A stretch of 64,000 nucleotides of DNA, from the NCBI RefSeq assembly GCF_002934455.1, contig NZ_PTIR01000009.1:62001-126000 (forward strand), read 5' to 3'. Positions 28,667 through 37,828 of this stretch are shown in pieces. Made by a program: the position numbers and the translations under genes. Below the pieces are notes generated by a model, which saw only the letters and a list, made by a program, of their open reading frames with translations, was not told where the DNA came from and made no database searches. The stretch is from Trinickia symbiotica (GTDB lineage: Bacteria > Pseudomonadota > Gammaproteobacteria > Burkholderiales > Burkholderiaceae). Every line of letters starts with the position of its first letter. The stretch's first letter is position 1.

Positions 28667-29584
28667 ATGGCAGACATACAAAACGCAATCCCCGAGGCCA
28701 TTGCGCCGGCGAGCGGCCGCGCGCTGGCCGTTCGCGAGTTCTGGGCGCAGTTCTCGCGCAATCGCGGCGCCGTCGCGGCCGGCATCATCGTGCTCGCGCT
28801 CATTATCGTGGCGATCGCGGCACCCGTCGTCGCGCCGCACAGCCCCATCGAGCAATACCGCGACTTCGTCAAGATTCCGCCCGTCTGGGAGAGCGGCGGC
28901 AATTGGCGCTTCGTGCTCGGCACCGACGAGGCGGGCCGCGACATGCTTTCGCGTCTCATCTACGGCGCGCGCATGTCGTTCTGGATCGGCTGCGTGTCAG
29001 TCGTCCTCGCGCTGATTCCCGGCATCGTGCTCGGGCTCGTCGCCGCGTTCTTCGAGAAGTGGGCCGATACGCCGATCATGCGTCTGATGGACGTGCTGCT
29101 CGCGTTGCCTTCGCTGTTGCTCGCGGTCGCCGTTGTCGCGATCATCGGCCCGGGCCTGCTCAATACGATGCTCGCGATCGCGATTGTCGCGCTGCCCGGG
29201 TACGTGCGGCTCACGCGCGCCTCGGCCCAGGGCGAATTGCACAAGGAGTACGTGACGGCCTCGCGCGTGGCCGGCGCCAGCACGCCGAGGCTCATGTTCT
29301 CGCAGGTGCTGCCCAACTGCGCCGCCCCGCTGATCGTGCAGGCGACGCTCGGCTTTTCGTCGGCCATTCTCGATGCGGCCGCGCTCGGATTTCTCGGGCT
29401 CGGCGTGCAGCCGCCGACGGCCGAATGGGGCGCGATGCTCGCCTCGGCGCGCGATTACATCGACAACGCCTGGTGGATCGTCACTTTTCCGGGACTCGCC
29501 ATCGTGATCTCGGTGTTGGCCATCAACCTGCTCGGCGACGGCTTGCGCGACGCGCTCGATCCTAAACTCAAGCGGATAGGGTAA
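28667..29584 (+). CDS. dppC: Dipeptide ABC transporter permease
   Basis: 305-residue permease partner of DppB, with the N-terminal OppC_N segment ([20 protein letters not shown]) and five further helices. [19 protein letters not shown] is a DppC/OppC signature. The EAA loop is [18 protein letters not shown]. It begins 9 bp after dppB stops, and dppD follows after 5 bp, so translation is likely coupled. Confidence 0.95.
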   Translation: MADIQNAIPEAIAPASGRALAVREFWAQFSRNRGAVAAGIIVLALIIVAIAAPVVAPHSPIEQYRDFVKIPPVWESGGNWRFVLGTDEAGRDMLSRLIYGARMSFWIGCVSVVLALIPGIVLGLVAAFFEKWADTPIMRLMDVLLALPSLLLAVAVVAIIGPGLLNTMLAIAIVALPGYVRLTRASAQGELHKEYVTASRVAGASTPRLMFSQVLPNCAAPLIVQATLGFSSAILDAAALGFLGLGVQPPTAEWGAMLASARDYIDNAWWIVTFPGLAIVISVLAINLLGDGLRDALDPKLKRIG

Positions 29585-29589
29585 AGACG

Positions 29590-30618
29590 ATGAACGAGCT
29601 TCTCACCATCCGCAATTTGGCCGTCAACTTCGGCGGCGCACCGGCCGTGGACGGCGTCGACCTGACGATCGCGCCGGGCGAGGTCGTCGGCGTCGTCGGC
29701 GAATCGGGCTCGGGCAAGAGTGTGACGATGATGGCCGTGATGGGGCTCATCGACGCGCCGGGCGTCGTGACGGCCGACGAAGTCCGCTTCGACGGCGTCG
29801 ATCTTTTGCAAGCGGCGCCGCGCGAGCGGCGCAAGATCGTCGGCAAGGACATCGCCATGGTGTTCCAGGACGCGCTGACGAGTCTCAATCCGAGCTACAC
29901 GGTCGGCTACCAGATCAAGGAAGTGCTGAAGCTGCACGAAGGGCTGCGCGGAGCCGCGCTGGAGAGACGCGCACTGGAGCTGCTCGATCAGGTCGGCATC
30001 CCCGATGCGAAGAACCGCATTTCGGCGTTTCCTCATCAGATGTCGGGGGGCATGAACCAGCGCGTAATGATCGCGATGGCCGTGGCCTGCAATCCGAAGC
30101 TGCTGATCGCCGACGAGCCGACGACGGCGCTCGACGTGACGATCCAGGCCCAGATCATGGACCTGCTCGTACAACTGCAGAAGGAACGCGGCATGGCGCT
30201 CGTGCTGATTTCACATGATCTTGCCGTCGTCTCGCAGGTCGCTCAGCGTGTGGCCGTCATGTACGCGGGCGAGGTCATCGAGACGAACCGCGTCCCCGAC
30301 ATCTTCGCGAGCCCCCATCATCCTTACACCGAAGCCCTGCTCGCCGCGATTCCCGAGCATAATCTCGGCGCGAAGCGCCTTGCCGCGTTGCCGGGCATGG
30401 TTCCCGGCCGCGAAGACCGGCCGAGCGGGTGCCTGTTCGCCCCTCGCTGCAAGTACGTCGTCGACGATTGCTGGAAGGGGCGGCCGGCCTTGGCGCCGCT
30501 CGATCCGCGCAACGAAGGGATGCGCGCGCGCTGCATCAAGCCGCTCAATCTCGATGGCTTACAGTCTGGCATGATGCCGCAAGGGACGACCACGCAAACG
30601 CAGGGAGGCGCACGATGA
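29590..30618 (+). CDS. dppD: Dipeptide ABC transporter ATPase
   Basis: 342-residue ABC ATPase. Walker A is GESGSGKSV, the signature motif is MSGGMNQRV, and Walker B is [12 protein letters not shown]. The C-terminal oligopeptide extension, including the cysteine-bearing [15 protein letters not shown] region, resembles the iron-sulfur-type Cys pattern of Dpp/Opp ATPases. The stop overlaps the dppF start by four bases (ATGA), showing translational coupling. Confidence 0.95.
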   Translation: MNELLTIRNLAVNFGGAPAVDGVDLTIAPGEVVGVVGESGSGKSVTMMAVMGLIDAPGVVTADEVRFDGVDLLQAAPRERRKIVGKDIAMVFQDALTSLNPSYTVGYQIKEVLKLHEGLRGAALERRALELLDQVGIPDAKNRISAFPHQMSGGMNQRVMIAMAVACNPKLLIADEPTTALDVTIQAQIMDLLVQLQKERGMALVLISHDLAVVSQVAQRVAVMYAGEVIETNRVPDIFASPHHPYTEALLAAIPEHNLGAKRLAALPGMVPGREDRPSGCLFAPRCKYVVDDCWKGRPALAPLDPRNEGMRARCIKPLNLDGLQSGMMPQGTTTQTQGGAR

Positions 30619-31631
30619 ACGCAGTACACGATGCACCGCGCGCGCCTTCGCACGATGGCGAGGTGCTCGTCGCCCAGCGCCTCGCGAAACATTACCCGGT
30701 ACGTCGGGGGCTCTTCGGCCACGGCACGGTGAAGGCGCTGAACGGCGTCTCGTTCTCGCTGGCGCGCGGGCGGACGCTCGCGGTCGTCGGCGAGTCGGGT
30801 TGCGGCAAATCGACGCTGGCGAGACAACTCACGATGATCGAATCGCCGACGTCGGGCGCGCTTGCGATCGAAGGCCACGACGTCGCCGGCGCCGACAAGG
30901 CGCAGATTGCTGCACTGCGGCGCCGCGTGCAGATGGTCTTTCAAAACCCGTTCGCTTCGCTCAATCCACGCAAGACGGTCGAGCAAACGCTCGGCGAGCC
31001 GCTTCTGATCAACGCGCCGATGAGCGCGGCGGAGCGCGCCGAGCGGATCGCGCAAATGATGCGCACCGTGGGGCTGCGGCCCGAGCATGCGAAGCGCTAC
31101 CCGCATATGTTTTCGGGCGGGCAGCGTCAGCGCATCGCGATCGCCCGGGCGATGATCCTCGATCCGCGCATCGTCGTGGCCGACGAGCCTGTTTCCGCGC
31201 TCGACGTCTCGATCCAGGCGCAGATCCTCAACCTGTTCATGGATCTGCAGGATCAATTCAAGACGAGCTACGTGTTCATTTCCCATAACCTGTCCGTCGT
31301 CGAGCATATTGCGAACGATGTGATGGTCATGTACTTCGGGGGCGTAGCGGAGCTCGGCAACAAGCGGACGATCTTCGCGAATCCGCGCCATCCGTACACG
31401 CGCTCGCTGATGTCGGCGACGCCGGCTATCTTCGAGTCGGACCGGCGCATTCGGATCAAGCTCGAAGGCGAATTGCCGTCGCCGCTCGATCCGCCGTCGG
31501 GCTGCACGTTCCACCAGCGCTGTCCGTATGCGATCGAGCGTTGCCGGATCGAAGAGCCCGCGCTGCGCGAAGTCGACGGGCGCCTCGTGTCGTGCCATCG
31601 CGCCGAGGAGGTGGGGGACGCGGATGCCTGA
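30615..31631 (+). CDS. dppF: Dipeptide ABC transporter ATPase
   Basis: 338-residue second ABC ATPase. Walker A is GESGCGKST, the signature is FSGGQRQRI, and Walker B is [12 protein letters not shown]. The C-terminus has [14 protein letters not shown], the oligopeptide-ATPase cysteine cluster. The ATG at 30615 overlaps the dppD stop and has GGGAGG upstream. It completes the importer and overlaps the next gene by 8 bp. Confidence 0.95.
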   Translation: MNAVHDAPRAPSHDGEVLVAQRLAKHYPVRRGLFGHGTVKALNGVSFSLARGRTLAVVGESGCGKSTLARQLTMIESPTSGALAIEGHDVAGADKAQIAALRRRVQMVFQNPFASLNPRKTVEQTLGEPLLINAPMSAAERAERIAQMMRTVGLRPEHAKRYPHMFSGGQRQRIAIARAMILDPRIVVADEPVSALDVSIQAQILNLFMDLQDQFKTSYVFISHNLSVVEHIANDVMVMYFGGVAELGNKRTIFANPRHPYTRSLMSATPAIFESDRRIRIKLEGELPSPLDPPSGCTFHQRCPYAIERCRIEEPALREVDGRLVSCHRAEEVGDADA

Positions 31632-32772
31632 AGCAGGGGCGGCGCCCGACGCGCGCCGTTCGCCGTATGGCCGGATCACGGTCTGCGCGCGGCCGGCGCG
31701 TGCGCTCGCGCTGACGCTCTTGTTGCTCGCCGCCGCCGGACTTTCTCGCGACGGCCCGATGGAGGCGGCTCATGCCGCGGCAAACCTGCTGGGCGCGGTG
31801 CGGGCTGTCGCTCAGCCCGCTCCCGCGTCACCCGCGCCGGCCCGTACGGCCGCGCCTGCCGATCCCTATACGCCGATTCCCGGCTTCCACGGACCACCGG
31901 GCTCGCCGACGACCGTGAGCGGCCCCGTGCGCGCCGAGCCGGCGCATATGCCGTTCTATGTGGCGACGAAGGGGCCCGTCACGATCTATCTGCTCGGCAC
32001 GCTCCATGTTGGCGATCCTGCCGACTACCCTGTCGGCCAGCCGTTCCGGCGCCCGATTCTCGCCGCGCTGGCCGCGTCGCCCACGCTTGCGCTCGAGCTT
32101 TCGCCCGACGACTTGATCGAATCGCAGGACGATGTCGCCAAGTATGGCGTCTGCTCGTATGCATGCCTGCCGCGGCTGTTGCCGGCCTCGTTGTGGAACA
32201 AGCTCGCCACGCGGCTGCGCGACAATCCGGCCGCGCTGGACGGAATCAAGAAGACGCGGCCGTGGCTCGCCGCGCTGCTCGTCGAGACCTATGGCTCGCT
32301 GTCGGCGGGGTTGCAGACCGAGTACGGGACCGAGGCGCAATTGCAGAACGTCTATCTGCGCTCGCACGGCAAGATCGTGGGGCTGGAGACGCTTGCCGAG
32401 CAGATGCGCTCGTTCACGAACCTCACGCATGCCGAGCAGCGCGAGATGCTCGCGCAGGACCTCGCGGAGACGCCTGACGAAACGGTGGCGGACGTGAAGG
32501 AACTGCATCGCCTCTGGCGCATTGGCGAGGCCGATGCGATTGCCGCCTGGTCGACGGCGAAGACGGAGCGCTTCGCGAGTTCTCGAGCCCTGGCGCGCGC
32601 GCTCGACAATCGGATCGTCTACGACCGCAATCGGCGTTTCGTGACGCGCATGCTGGCAATCGCCGCGCCGAACAAGCCCGTTTTCGTCGCGATCGGCTCG
32701 CTGCATCTGGGCGGCCCGAAGGGTGTGCTTGCGCTGCTCCGGCAGCGGGGGTTTGTCGTCGAAGCGAATTGA
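31624..32772 (+). CDS. TraB/GumN family protein
   Basis: 382 residues of the TraB/GumN (COG3735) family, related to the TIKI/EreA-type metal-dependent hydrolase superfamily. An N-terminal hydrophobic segment (ALALTLLLLAAAGL, about residues 28-41) suggests export or anchoring, followed by a Pro/Ala-rich linker. The conserved start of the domain is VTIYLLGTLHVGDPADYP, with the G-T-x-H motif; VFVAIGSLHLGGPKGVLALL closes it with a second G-x-x-H. The substrate is unknown; a peptidase-like role is possible. Overlap of 8 bp with dppF suggests it is the last gene of the dpp operon. Confidence 0.85.
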   Translation: MPEAGAAPDARRSPYGRITVCARPARALALTLLLLAAAGLSRDGPMEAAHAAANLLGAVRAVAQPAPASPAPARTAAPADPYTPIPGFHGPPGSPTTVSGPVRAEPAHMPFYVATKGPVTIYLLGTLHVGDPADYPVGQPFRRPILAALAASPTLALELSPDDLIESQDDVAKYGVCSYACLPRLLPASLWNKLATRLRDNPAALDGIKKTRPWLAALLVETYGSLSAGLQTEYGTEAQLQNVYLRSHGKIVGLETLAEQMRSFTNLTHAEQREMLAQDLAETPDETVADVKELHRLWRIGEADAIAAWSTAKTERFASSRALARALDNRIVYDRNRRFVTRMLAIAAPNKPVFVAIGSLHLGGPKGVLALLRQRGFVVEAN

Positions 32773-32863
32773 GGGGCGCTGACGGCGGTGAGTCCCCGAT
32801 GGCCTCCGGGAGCCGAGGCGGCCGGCGATTGCCGACCGTCGACGTGTATCGGAAACCGGCCGC

Positions 32864-33616
32864 TCAGCTGCGTACCTCTGACACCGCATGCACGCCGATG
32901 CCGTTCGCTTCGAGCGTCGCCCGCAGCCGCCTTGCGAATTCGAGCGCGTGCGCGCCATCGCCATGCAGGCAGAGCGTACGGACATTGAGCGGCACCCAGC
33001 GGCCATCCACGGAGCGCACGCGCTTTTCCCGCACCATCGAAAGCACGTGCTCGAGCATTTCCTCCTCGCCTTCGATCAACGCGCCGCGCTCGCTGCGCGG
33101 CACGAGCGTGCCGTCGTCACGATAGCCGCGGTCGGCGAAGCCTTCTTCGATCGCAATGAGCCCCGCCTCGCGGGCCGTATCGATGAAACGGCTGTTGGCC
33201 AGGCCGAACACCGCGAGCGACGGGTCGAAGTCGTGCACGGCCGAAATGATGGCTTCCGCGATGTCGGGATCGCTCGCCGCCTGGTTGTAAAGCGCGCCGT
33301 GCGGCTTGACGTGCGCGACGCGCCCGCCCTGGGCCTGGGCGATCGCGGAGAGCGCGCCGAGCTGGTAGAGGATGCCCGCGTAAATGTCGTCGGCGGGCAG
33401 ATCCATTTTCCTTCGGCCGAAATTCTCGGGATCGTGAAAGCTCGGGTGCGCACCGATCGCGACCCCTTTCGCGAGGGCGAGCCGAACGCAGTCGCGCATC
33501 GCGTTCGCGCCGCCGGCGTGCCAGCCGCAGGCAATGTTCGCCGAGCTGACGAGATCGAGCAGCGCCTCGTCGGAACCGCCGCCTTCGCCGAGATCGGCAT
33601 TCAGATCGATTTCCAT
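32864..33616 (-). CDS. pxpA: 5-oxoprolinase subunit A
   Basis: 250-residue LamB/YcsF family protein, subunit A of the prokaryotic ATP-dependent 5-oxoprolinase. The opening [20 protein letters not shown], then [16 protein letters not shown] and [15 protein letters not shown], are the family hallmarks. [11 protein letters not shown] and [13 protein letters not shown] complete it. AGAGGAAGTC precedes the ATG at 33616. With PxpB and PxpC it opens 5-oxoproline to glutamate. It is last in the pxpB-pxpC-pxpA block. Confidence 0.95.
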   Translation of the reverse strand: MEIDLNADLGEGGGSDEALLDLVSSANIACGWHAGGANAMRDCVRLALAKGVAIGAHPSFHDPENFGRRKMDLPADDIYAGILYQLGALSAIAQAQGGRVAHVKPHGALYNQAASDPDIAEAIISAVHDFDPSLAVFGLANSRFIDTAREAGLIAIEEGFADRGYRDDGTLVPRSERGALIEGEEEMLEHVLSMVREKRVRSVDGRWVPLNVRTLCLHGDGAHALEFARRLRATLEANGIGVHAVSEVRS

Positions 33617-33637
33617 GACTTCCTCTATGAACTGCGC

Positions 33638-34687
33638 TCAAGCGGCGCGTGCCGATCGTTGCAGCCGCTCTTCATACATGGCCATCGCCGCATCGATTTG
33701 CCGCAAATAGGCATTTTCCTCCCCGAGTGCAAAACGCGCCTCCTCAGTCGTACTAGGTACGAACCGAATCGTGCCGTTCAATCTGACTTGAGCGAGCCGC
33801 CAGAGATCGGCACGAATCACGGCGCCGATACGCGGGTAGCCGCCCGTCGTTTGCGCATCGCTCATCAGCACGATCGGCTGGCCGTTCGGCGGCACCTGGA
33901 TCGTGCCCGGCAGCACCGCGTGCGAGGCCAACTCGCCGGGCGACTCGCGCACGAGTTGCGGGCCCGACAGCCTGTACCCCATACGGTTGCTTTGCGGCGT
34001 CACGCGCCATTCCTCGGACCATAGCGCTTCGTGCGCCGAGTTCGCGAAGCTATCGTATTCCGGACCGCGCAGCACGCGGATCGGAACGCCGGGCTCGGCG
34101 CCGGTCGCATGCTTGCCGCGCCGCACGCGATCGTGCCCGACCTGCGCGAAGCGGCACCATTCAGGCGCTTTGACGCCGACGGGCGGTGCGTCGATGGGCA
34201 CTGCCGCGCCGCCCCCCGCGACCGTCGCGCCGACGGCGAGCCGGTCGCCTTCTCGCAGCGAGCGTCCGCCGATGCCGCCGAACTGCGCGCCAAGGTCCGT
34301 GCTGCGCGAGCCGAGCATCGGGAGCACGTCAATGCCGCCGCGGACGCAAACGTAGCCGCGCATGCCTCGCCTTGCTCCGTGCAAAACGAGCGCCTGCCCC
34401 GCGCGCACGGGCACGCTCCACCATGCGGGAACGGGCGCGTCGTCGAGCGTTGCGCCGAACTCCGCGCCCGTCACGGCAATGCGCGTCGCTTCCGTGAAGC
34501 GCAGCGCCGTCGGGCCCACTGTGACCTCGATCGCAGCCGCCGACGGGATGTTGCCGACGAGCCGGTTGCCGACTTCGAGCGCCAGCGTGTCGAGCGCGCC
34601 GGCCGCCGCGATGCCGAGGTGGCGGTAGCCGTGCCGGCCGAGATCCTGCACCGACGAAATTGCGCCGGCGCGCAGCACTTCGATCAT
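33638..34687 (-). CDS. pxpC: 5-oxoprolinase subunit C
   Basis: 349-residue biotin-dependent-carboxyltransferase-like protein (KipA family), subunit C of 5-oxoprolinase. MIEVLRAGAISSVQDLGRHG is the usual start. VCVRGGIDVLPMLGSRSTDL, QSNRMGYRLSGP and LMSDAQTTGGYPRI are diagnostic. The ATG at 34687 overlaps the pxpB stop by four bases, so the two subunits are translationally coupled. Confidence 0.95.
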   Translation of the reverse strand: MIEVLRAGAISSVQDLGRHGYRHLGIAAAGALDTLALEVGNRLVGNIPSAAAIEVTVGPTALRFTEATRIAVTGAEFGATLDDAPVPAWWSVPVRAGQALVLHGARRGMRGYVCVRGGIDVLPMLGSRSTDLGAQFGGIGGRSLREGDRLAVGATVAGGGAAVPIDAPPVGVKAPEWCRFAQVGHDRVRRGKHATGAEPGVPIRVLRGPEYDSFANSAHEALWSEEWRVTPQSNRMGYRLSGPQLVRESPGELASHAVLPGTIQVPPNGQPIVLMSDAQTTGGYPRIGAVIRADLWRLAQVRLNGTIRFVPSTTEEARFALGEENAYLRQIDAAMAMYEERLQRSARAA

Positions 34688-35370
34688 CGCGCGGACCCCG
34701 CTAACGTGAACCGTACGCGGTCGCCCGGCTGCAGCAGCGTCGGCGGCGTGCGGGCCGGATCGAAAAGCGCGACCTCGGTGCGCCCGATCAACTGCCAGCC
34801 GCCCGGGGACGAAGCCGGATAGATGCCCGTCTGCGCGCCCCCGATGCCGACGGACCCCGCCGGCACCTCGATGCGCGGTGCCGCGCGGCGCGGCGTGTGA
34901 AGCGCCGCGTCGAGGCCGCCGAGATAGGCGAATCCAGGCTGGAAGCCGAGAAAGAAAACGACGTATTCGCCTTGCGTGTGCCGCTTGATCACCTCCTCGG
35001 CGTCGAGGCCGGTGTGGGCGGCCACATCGGCGAGATCGGGGCCGAACTCGCCGCCGTATTGCACGGGTATCTCGATTTCGCGCGCGGGCGGCCGCGCCTG
35101 CGCGGGGCGCTCCCACGCCTCGGCGAGCATCGAAGCAAGTGTCGACGCATCGGCGGCGAACGGGTCGAAAACGACGGTCAGATTGTTCATGCCGGGCACG
35201 ACCTCGACGACGTTCGGCCACTGCCGCGCGGCTTCGGCGACGGCCCAGACGCGCTCCTGCCAGGCCAGTGTCGCCGGCGGCGGCGCTTCGCAGACGAGCG
35301 CGGCTTCACCGAAAGGGAAGATACGGGGCGCGGTCATGGTCGCAGTCTCGGCGATAGGGGGCATCGGCAT
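34684..35370 (-). CDS. pxpB: 5-oxoprolinase subunit B
   Basis: 228-residue KipI-family protein, subunit B of 5-oxoprolinase. FPFGEAALVCE at the start, then the core VVFFLGFQPGFAYLGGLD, with PRRAAPRIEVPAGSVGIGG and QTGIYPASSPGGWQLIGRT, identify it. The ATG at 35370 and an internal ATG at 35337 (MTAPRIFPFGE) are both possible starts; neither has a good ribosome binding site. It is first in the pxp operon and divergent from the gamma-glutamyltransferase-like gene, with 162 bp between. Confidence 0.94.
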   Translation of the reverse strand: MPMPPIAETATMTAPRIFPFGEAALVCEAPPPATLAWQERVWAVAEAARQWPNVVEVVPGMNNLTVVFDPFAADASTLASMLAEAWERPAQARPPAREIEIPVQYGGEFGPDLADVAAHTGLDAEEVIKRHTQGEYVVFFLGFQPGFAYLGGLDAALHTPRRAAPRIEVPAGSVGIGGAQTGIYPASSPGGWQLIGRTEVALFDPARTPPTLLQPGDRVRFTLAGSAR

Positions 35371-35532
35371 TCAAGACGCTGCACGCGGCATCGCCTTTTG
35401 CCGGCACGATCGACATTATCGGGGAAGCGCGCGGCGTCGGCTTGGCGTCGGCTCAACAGCGGCGAATCGGCGCATTGCCTTATGCTTGGGCAATCGTTGA
35501 CTAGATTGGCTTTCCTTTTTCTTTCACTTCCC

Positions 35533-37170
35533 ATGTCGACATTCAACTGGCAGAACCCCTATCCGACCGTCCGCATGCCCGTCTTCGCGCGCAACGTCGT
35601 CGCCACCTCGCATCCGCTGGCCGCGCAGGCCGGGCTGCGCGCGATCTGGCAAGGCGGCAACGCGGTCGACGCGACCATCGCCGCGGCGGCCGTCATGACC
35701 ATCGTCGAGCCGGTCTCGAATGGCCTCGGCAGCGATGCCTTCGCGCTCGTCTGGGACGGCGAGAAGCTGCACGGCCTCAATGCGTCCGGCGTCGCGCCCG
35801 CCGCGTGGAGCGTCGACTACTTCAGGAAGAAATACGGCGAAGAGCGCGGCATCGCGCGCCAGCCGAAGCGCGGCCCTGACTCGATCACGGTGCCGGGCGT
35901 CGTCGCCGGTTGGGAGGCGCTGCACGCGCGCTTCGGCAGCCTGCCGTTCGCCGACCTGATGGCGAGCGCGATCGAGATCGCCGAACGCGGCCACGCCGTC
36001 GCCCCTGTCGTCGCGCACAAGTGGGCGGCCGCCGTCCCCGAGCTGAAAGACCTGCCCGGCTATGCCGCGACGTTCATGCCGCATGGCCGCGCGCCGACGA
36101 CGGGCGAGTTCGTCCGGTTTCCCGGCCATGCGCACGCGCTGAGGATCCTGGCGAAGGAGGGGCCGCGCGCCTACTACGAAGGCGAACTGGCCGAGCGTAT
36201 CGCGGCCTTTATCGCGCAGTGCGGCGGCGCCATGACGAAGGAGGATCTGCGCATGTTCAAGGCCGAATGGGTCGAGCCGATCGAGAAGGATTATCGCGGC
36301 TACACCGTGCACGAGATCCCGCCGAACGGTCAGGGCATCGCCGCGCTGATCGCACTCGGCATTCTCGAGAAGTTCGGCGTCGGCGACTTGCCGCTCGACA
36401 GCGTCGCGTCGCAGCACCTGCAAATCGAAGCGATGAAGCTCGCGTTCGCCGACGTCTATCGCTATGTGGCCGATCCGCGCTCGATGGAAGTGACGCCGGC
36501 GCAAATGCTCGACGACGCCTATCTCACGGCGCGCGCCAAACTCATCGATCCGGACCGGGCGACGCAGTTCGATGTCGGCATGCCGCGCGCGGGCGGCACG
36601 ATCTACCTCTCGGCCGCCGACGAGAAGGGCATGATGGTGAGCTTCATTCAGTCGAACTACATGGGGTTCGGCTCCGGGCTCGTCGTGCCGGACTACGGCA
36701 TCTCGCTGCAGAACCGCGGCAGCGGGTTTTCGATGGACCCGCGCTCGCCGAACGTCGTCGCGGGCGGCAAGCGCCCGTTTCACACGATCATCCCCGCCTT
36801 TCTCACGCGGCGCGTGAACGGTCGGCGCGAAGGCGTGATGAGCTTCGGGGTGATGGGCGGCGATATGCAGCCGCAGGGCCATCTGCAGACGGTCGTGCGC
36901 ATGCTCGACTATCGCCAGCAGCCGCAGGCGGCCTGCGACGCGCCGCGCTGGAAGGTCAATCGCGATTTCTCGCTCGATGTCGAAACGGCGATCAGTCGCG
37001 AAACGGTCGCGGGACTTCAGGCGCGTGGGCATCGACTGAAGTCGGTCGACGATCCCTACATGGATTTCGGCTCGGGACAGTTCATCTGGCGTCTCGACGG
37101 CGCGAACCCCGATCACGGCTACGTCGCGGCGAGCGATAGCCGGCGCGACGGCATCGCGGCCGGGTCCTGA
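35533..37170 (+). CDS. Gamma-glutamyltransferase family protein (cytoplasmic type)
   Basis: 545-residue Ntn-hydrolase of the GGT family. The likely self-cleavage site and nucleophile is T356 in PRAGGTIYLSAADEKG. The region SNYMGFGSGLVVPDYGI-SLQNRGSGFS is the substrate-loop block. ATSHPLAAQAGLRAIWQGGN opens the domain. No signal peptide is present, unlike classical periplasmic GGT; this matches the YwrD / oxamate-amidohydrolase (HpxW) branch. So the substrate may be a gamma-glutamyl compound or a small amide. It lies divergent to the 5-oxoprolinase operon and near the dipeptide importer. No clear ribosome binding site precedes the ATG. Confidence 0.87.
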   Translation: MSTFNWQNPYPTVRMPVFARNVVATSHPLAAQAGLRAIWQGGNAVDATIAAAAVMTIVEPVSNGLGSDAFALVWDGEKLHGLNASGVAPAAWSVDYFRKKYGEERGIARQPKRGPDSITVPGVVAGWEALHARFGSLPFADLMASAIEIAERGHAVAPVVAHKWAAAVPELKDLPGYAATFMPHGRAPTTGEFVRFPGHAHALRILAKEGPRAYYEGELAERIAAFIAQCGGAMTKEDLRMFKAEWVEPIEKDYRGYTVHEIPPNGQGIAALIALGILEKFGVGDLPLDSVASQHLQIEAMKLAFADVYRYVADPRSMEVTPAQMLDDAYLTARAKLIDPDRATQFDVGMPRAGGTIYLSAADEKGMMVSFIQSNYMGFGSGLVVPDYGISLQNRGSGFSMDPRSPNVVAGGKRPFHTIIPAFLTRRVNGRREGVMSFGVMGGDMQPQGHLQTVVRMLDYRQQPQAACDAPRWKVNRDFSLDVETAISRETVAGLQARGHRLKSVDDPYMDFGSGQFIWRLDGANPDHGYVAASDSRRDGIAAGS

Positions 37171-37208
37171 GTCCGCGGGCGTCCGGTTGCTTCGACGGGC
37201 GTTATAGG

Positions 37209-37820
37209 TCAGCGTGCGGATCGAATCCGCACACGCCGTTCGGTGACGACCGCGTCGAGCGGCACGTCGTGCGGCTCGCGCGGCAGCGCCGTCACACGAC
37301 ATGCTTCGAACGCGACGCCGGCCGTCACCGGTTTCGTGGTGCCGGGCCACGCGGCCAGCGTGCGATCGTAGTAGCCGCCGCCGTAGCCGAGGCGGTAGCA
37401 ATCTTCGTCGAAGCCGACGCAAGGCACGAAGAGCAGATCGGGCAGCACGGCGGGCGTATCCTGCGGCTCGGCAATCCGGTGCTCGCCGACGCGCATCGGC
37501 GTCGTGGGCTTCCATGCGTGAAACGCGAGCGCCTGCCCTCTCACGGCGATGACGGGCAACGCGGCCTGCCTGCGGACATCGCCCGCGAGCCATTCGGCGA
37601 GCGCGCCGCGCGCATCGAATTCGCCGGCGAGCGGCCAATAGAAGCCGACCGTACGCGGCTCGTAGCGAGCCAGCACATCGAGCATCGCGGCCTTCAAGGC
37701 GATCTCGGCGCCGTTCTCGGCGGCCGCCGCGAGCCGCGCTTCGCGCAAGGCTTTTCGCCATTCGGCTTTCGATTTTTCGGCAGGGTTGCGTGCTATGCTT
37801 TCGCTCAATTTTTGCTCCAC
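37209..37820 (-). CDS. 5-formyltetrahydrofolate cyclo-ligase
   Basis: About 203 residues. Converts 5-formyl-THF to 5,10-methenyl-THF using ATP. KAEWRKALREARLAA is the N-terminal helix. VGFYWPLAGEFD, DLLFVPCVGFDEDCYRLGYGGGYYDR and TLAAWPG are the family motifs, with the ATP-binding RLGYGGGYYD. No ATG is available; GTG at 37820 (then EQKLSES) gives a normal length, with TTG at 37808 as alternative. Its start lies only 8 bases from the start of the divergent lytic transglycosylase gene. Confidence 0.9.
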   Translation of the reverse strand: MEQKLSESIARNPAEKSKAEWRKALREARLAAAAENGAEIALKAAMLDVLARYEPRTVGFYWPLAGEFDARGALAEWLAGDVRRQAALPVIAVRGQALAFHAWKPTTPMRVGEHRIAEPQDTPAVLPDLLFVPCVGFDEDCYRLGYGGGYYDRTLAAWPGTTKPVTAGVAFEACRVTALPREPHDVPLDAVVTERRVRIRSAR

Positions 37821-37828
37821 GATCCAAG

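Noticed and set aside
25856-28855. A 999-codon minus-strand frame
   Set aside because: Antisense of dppA and dppB; no domain recognised.
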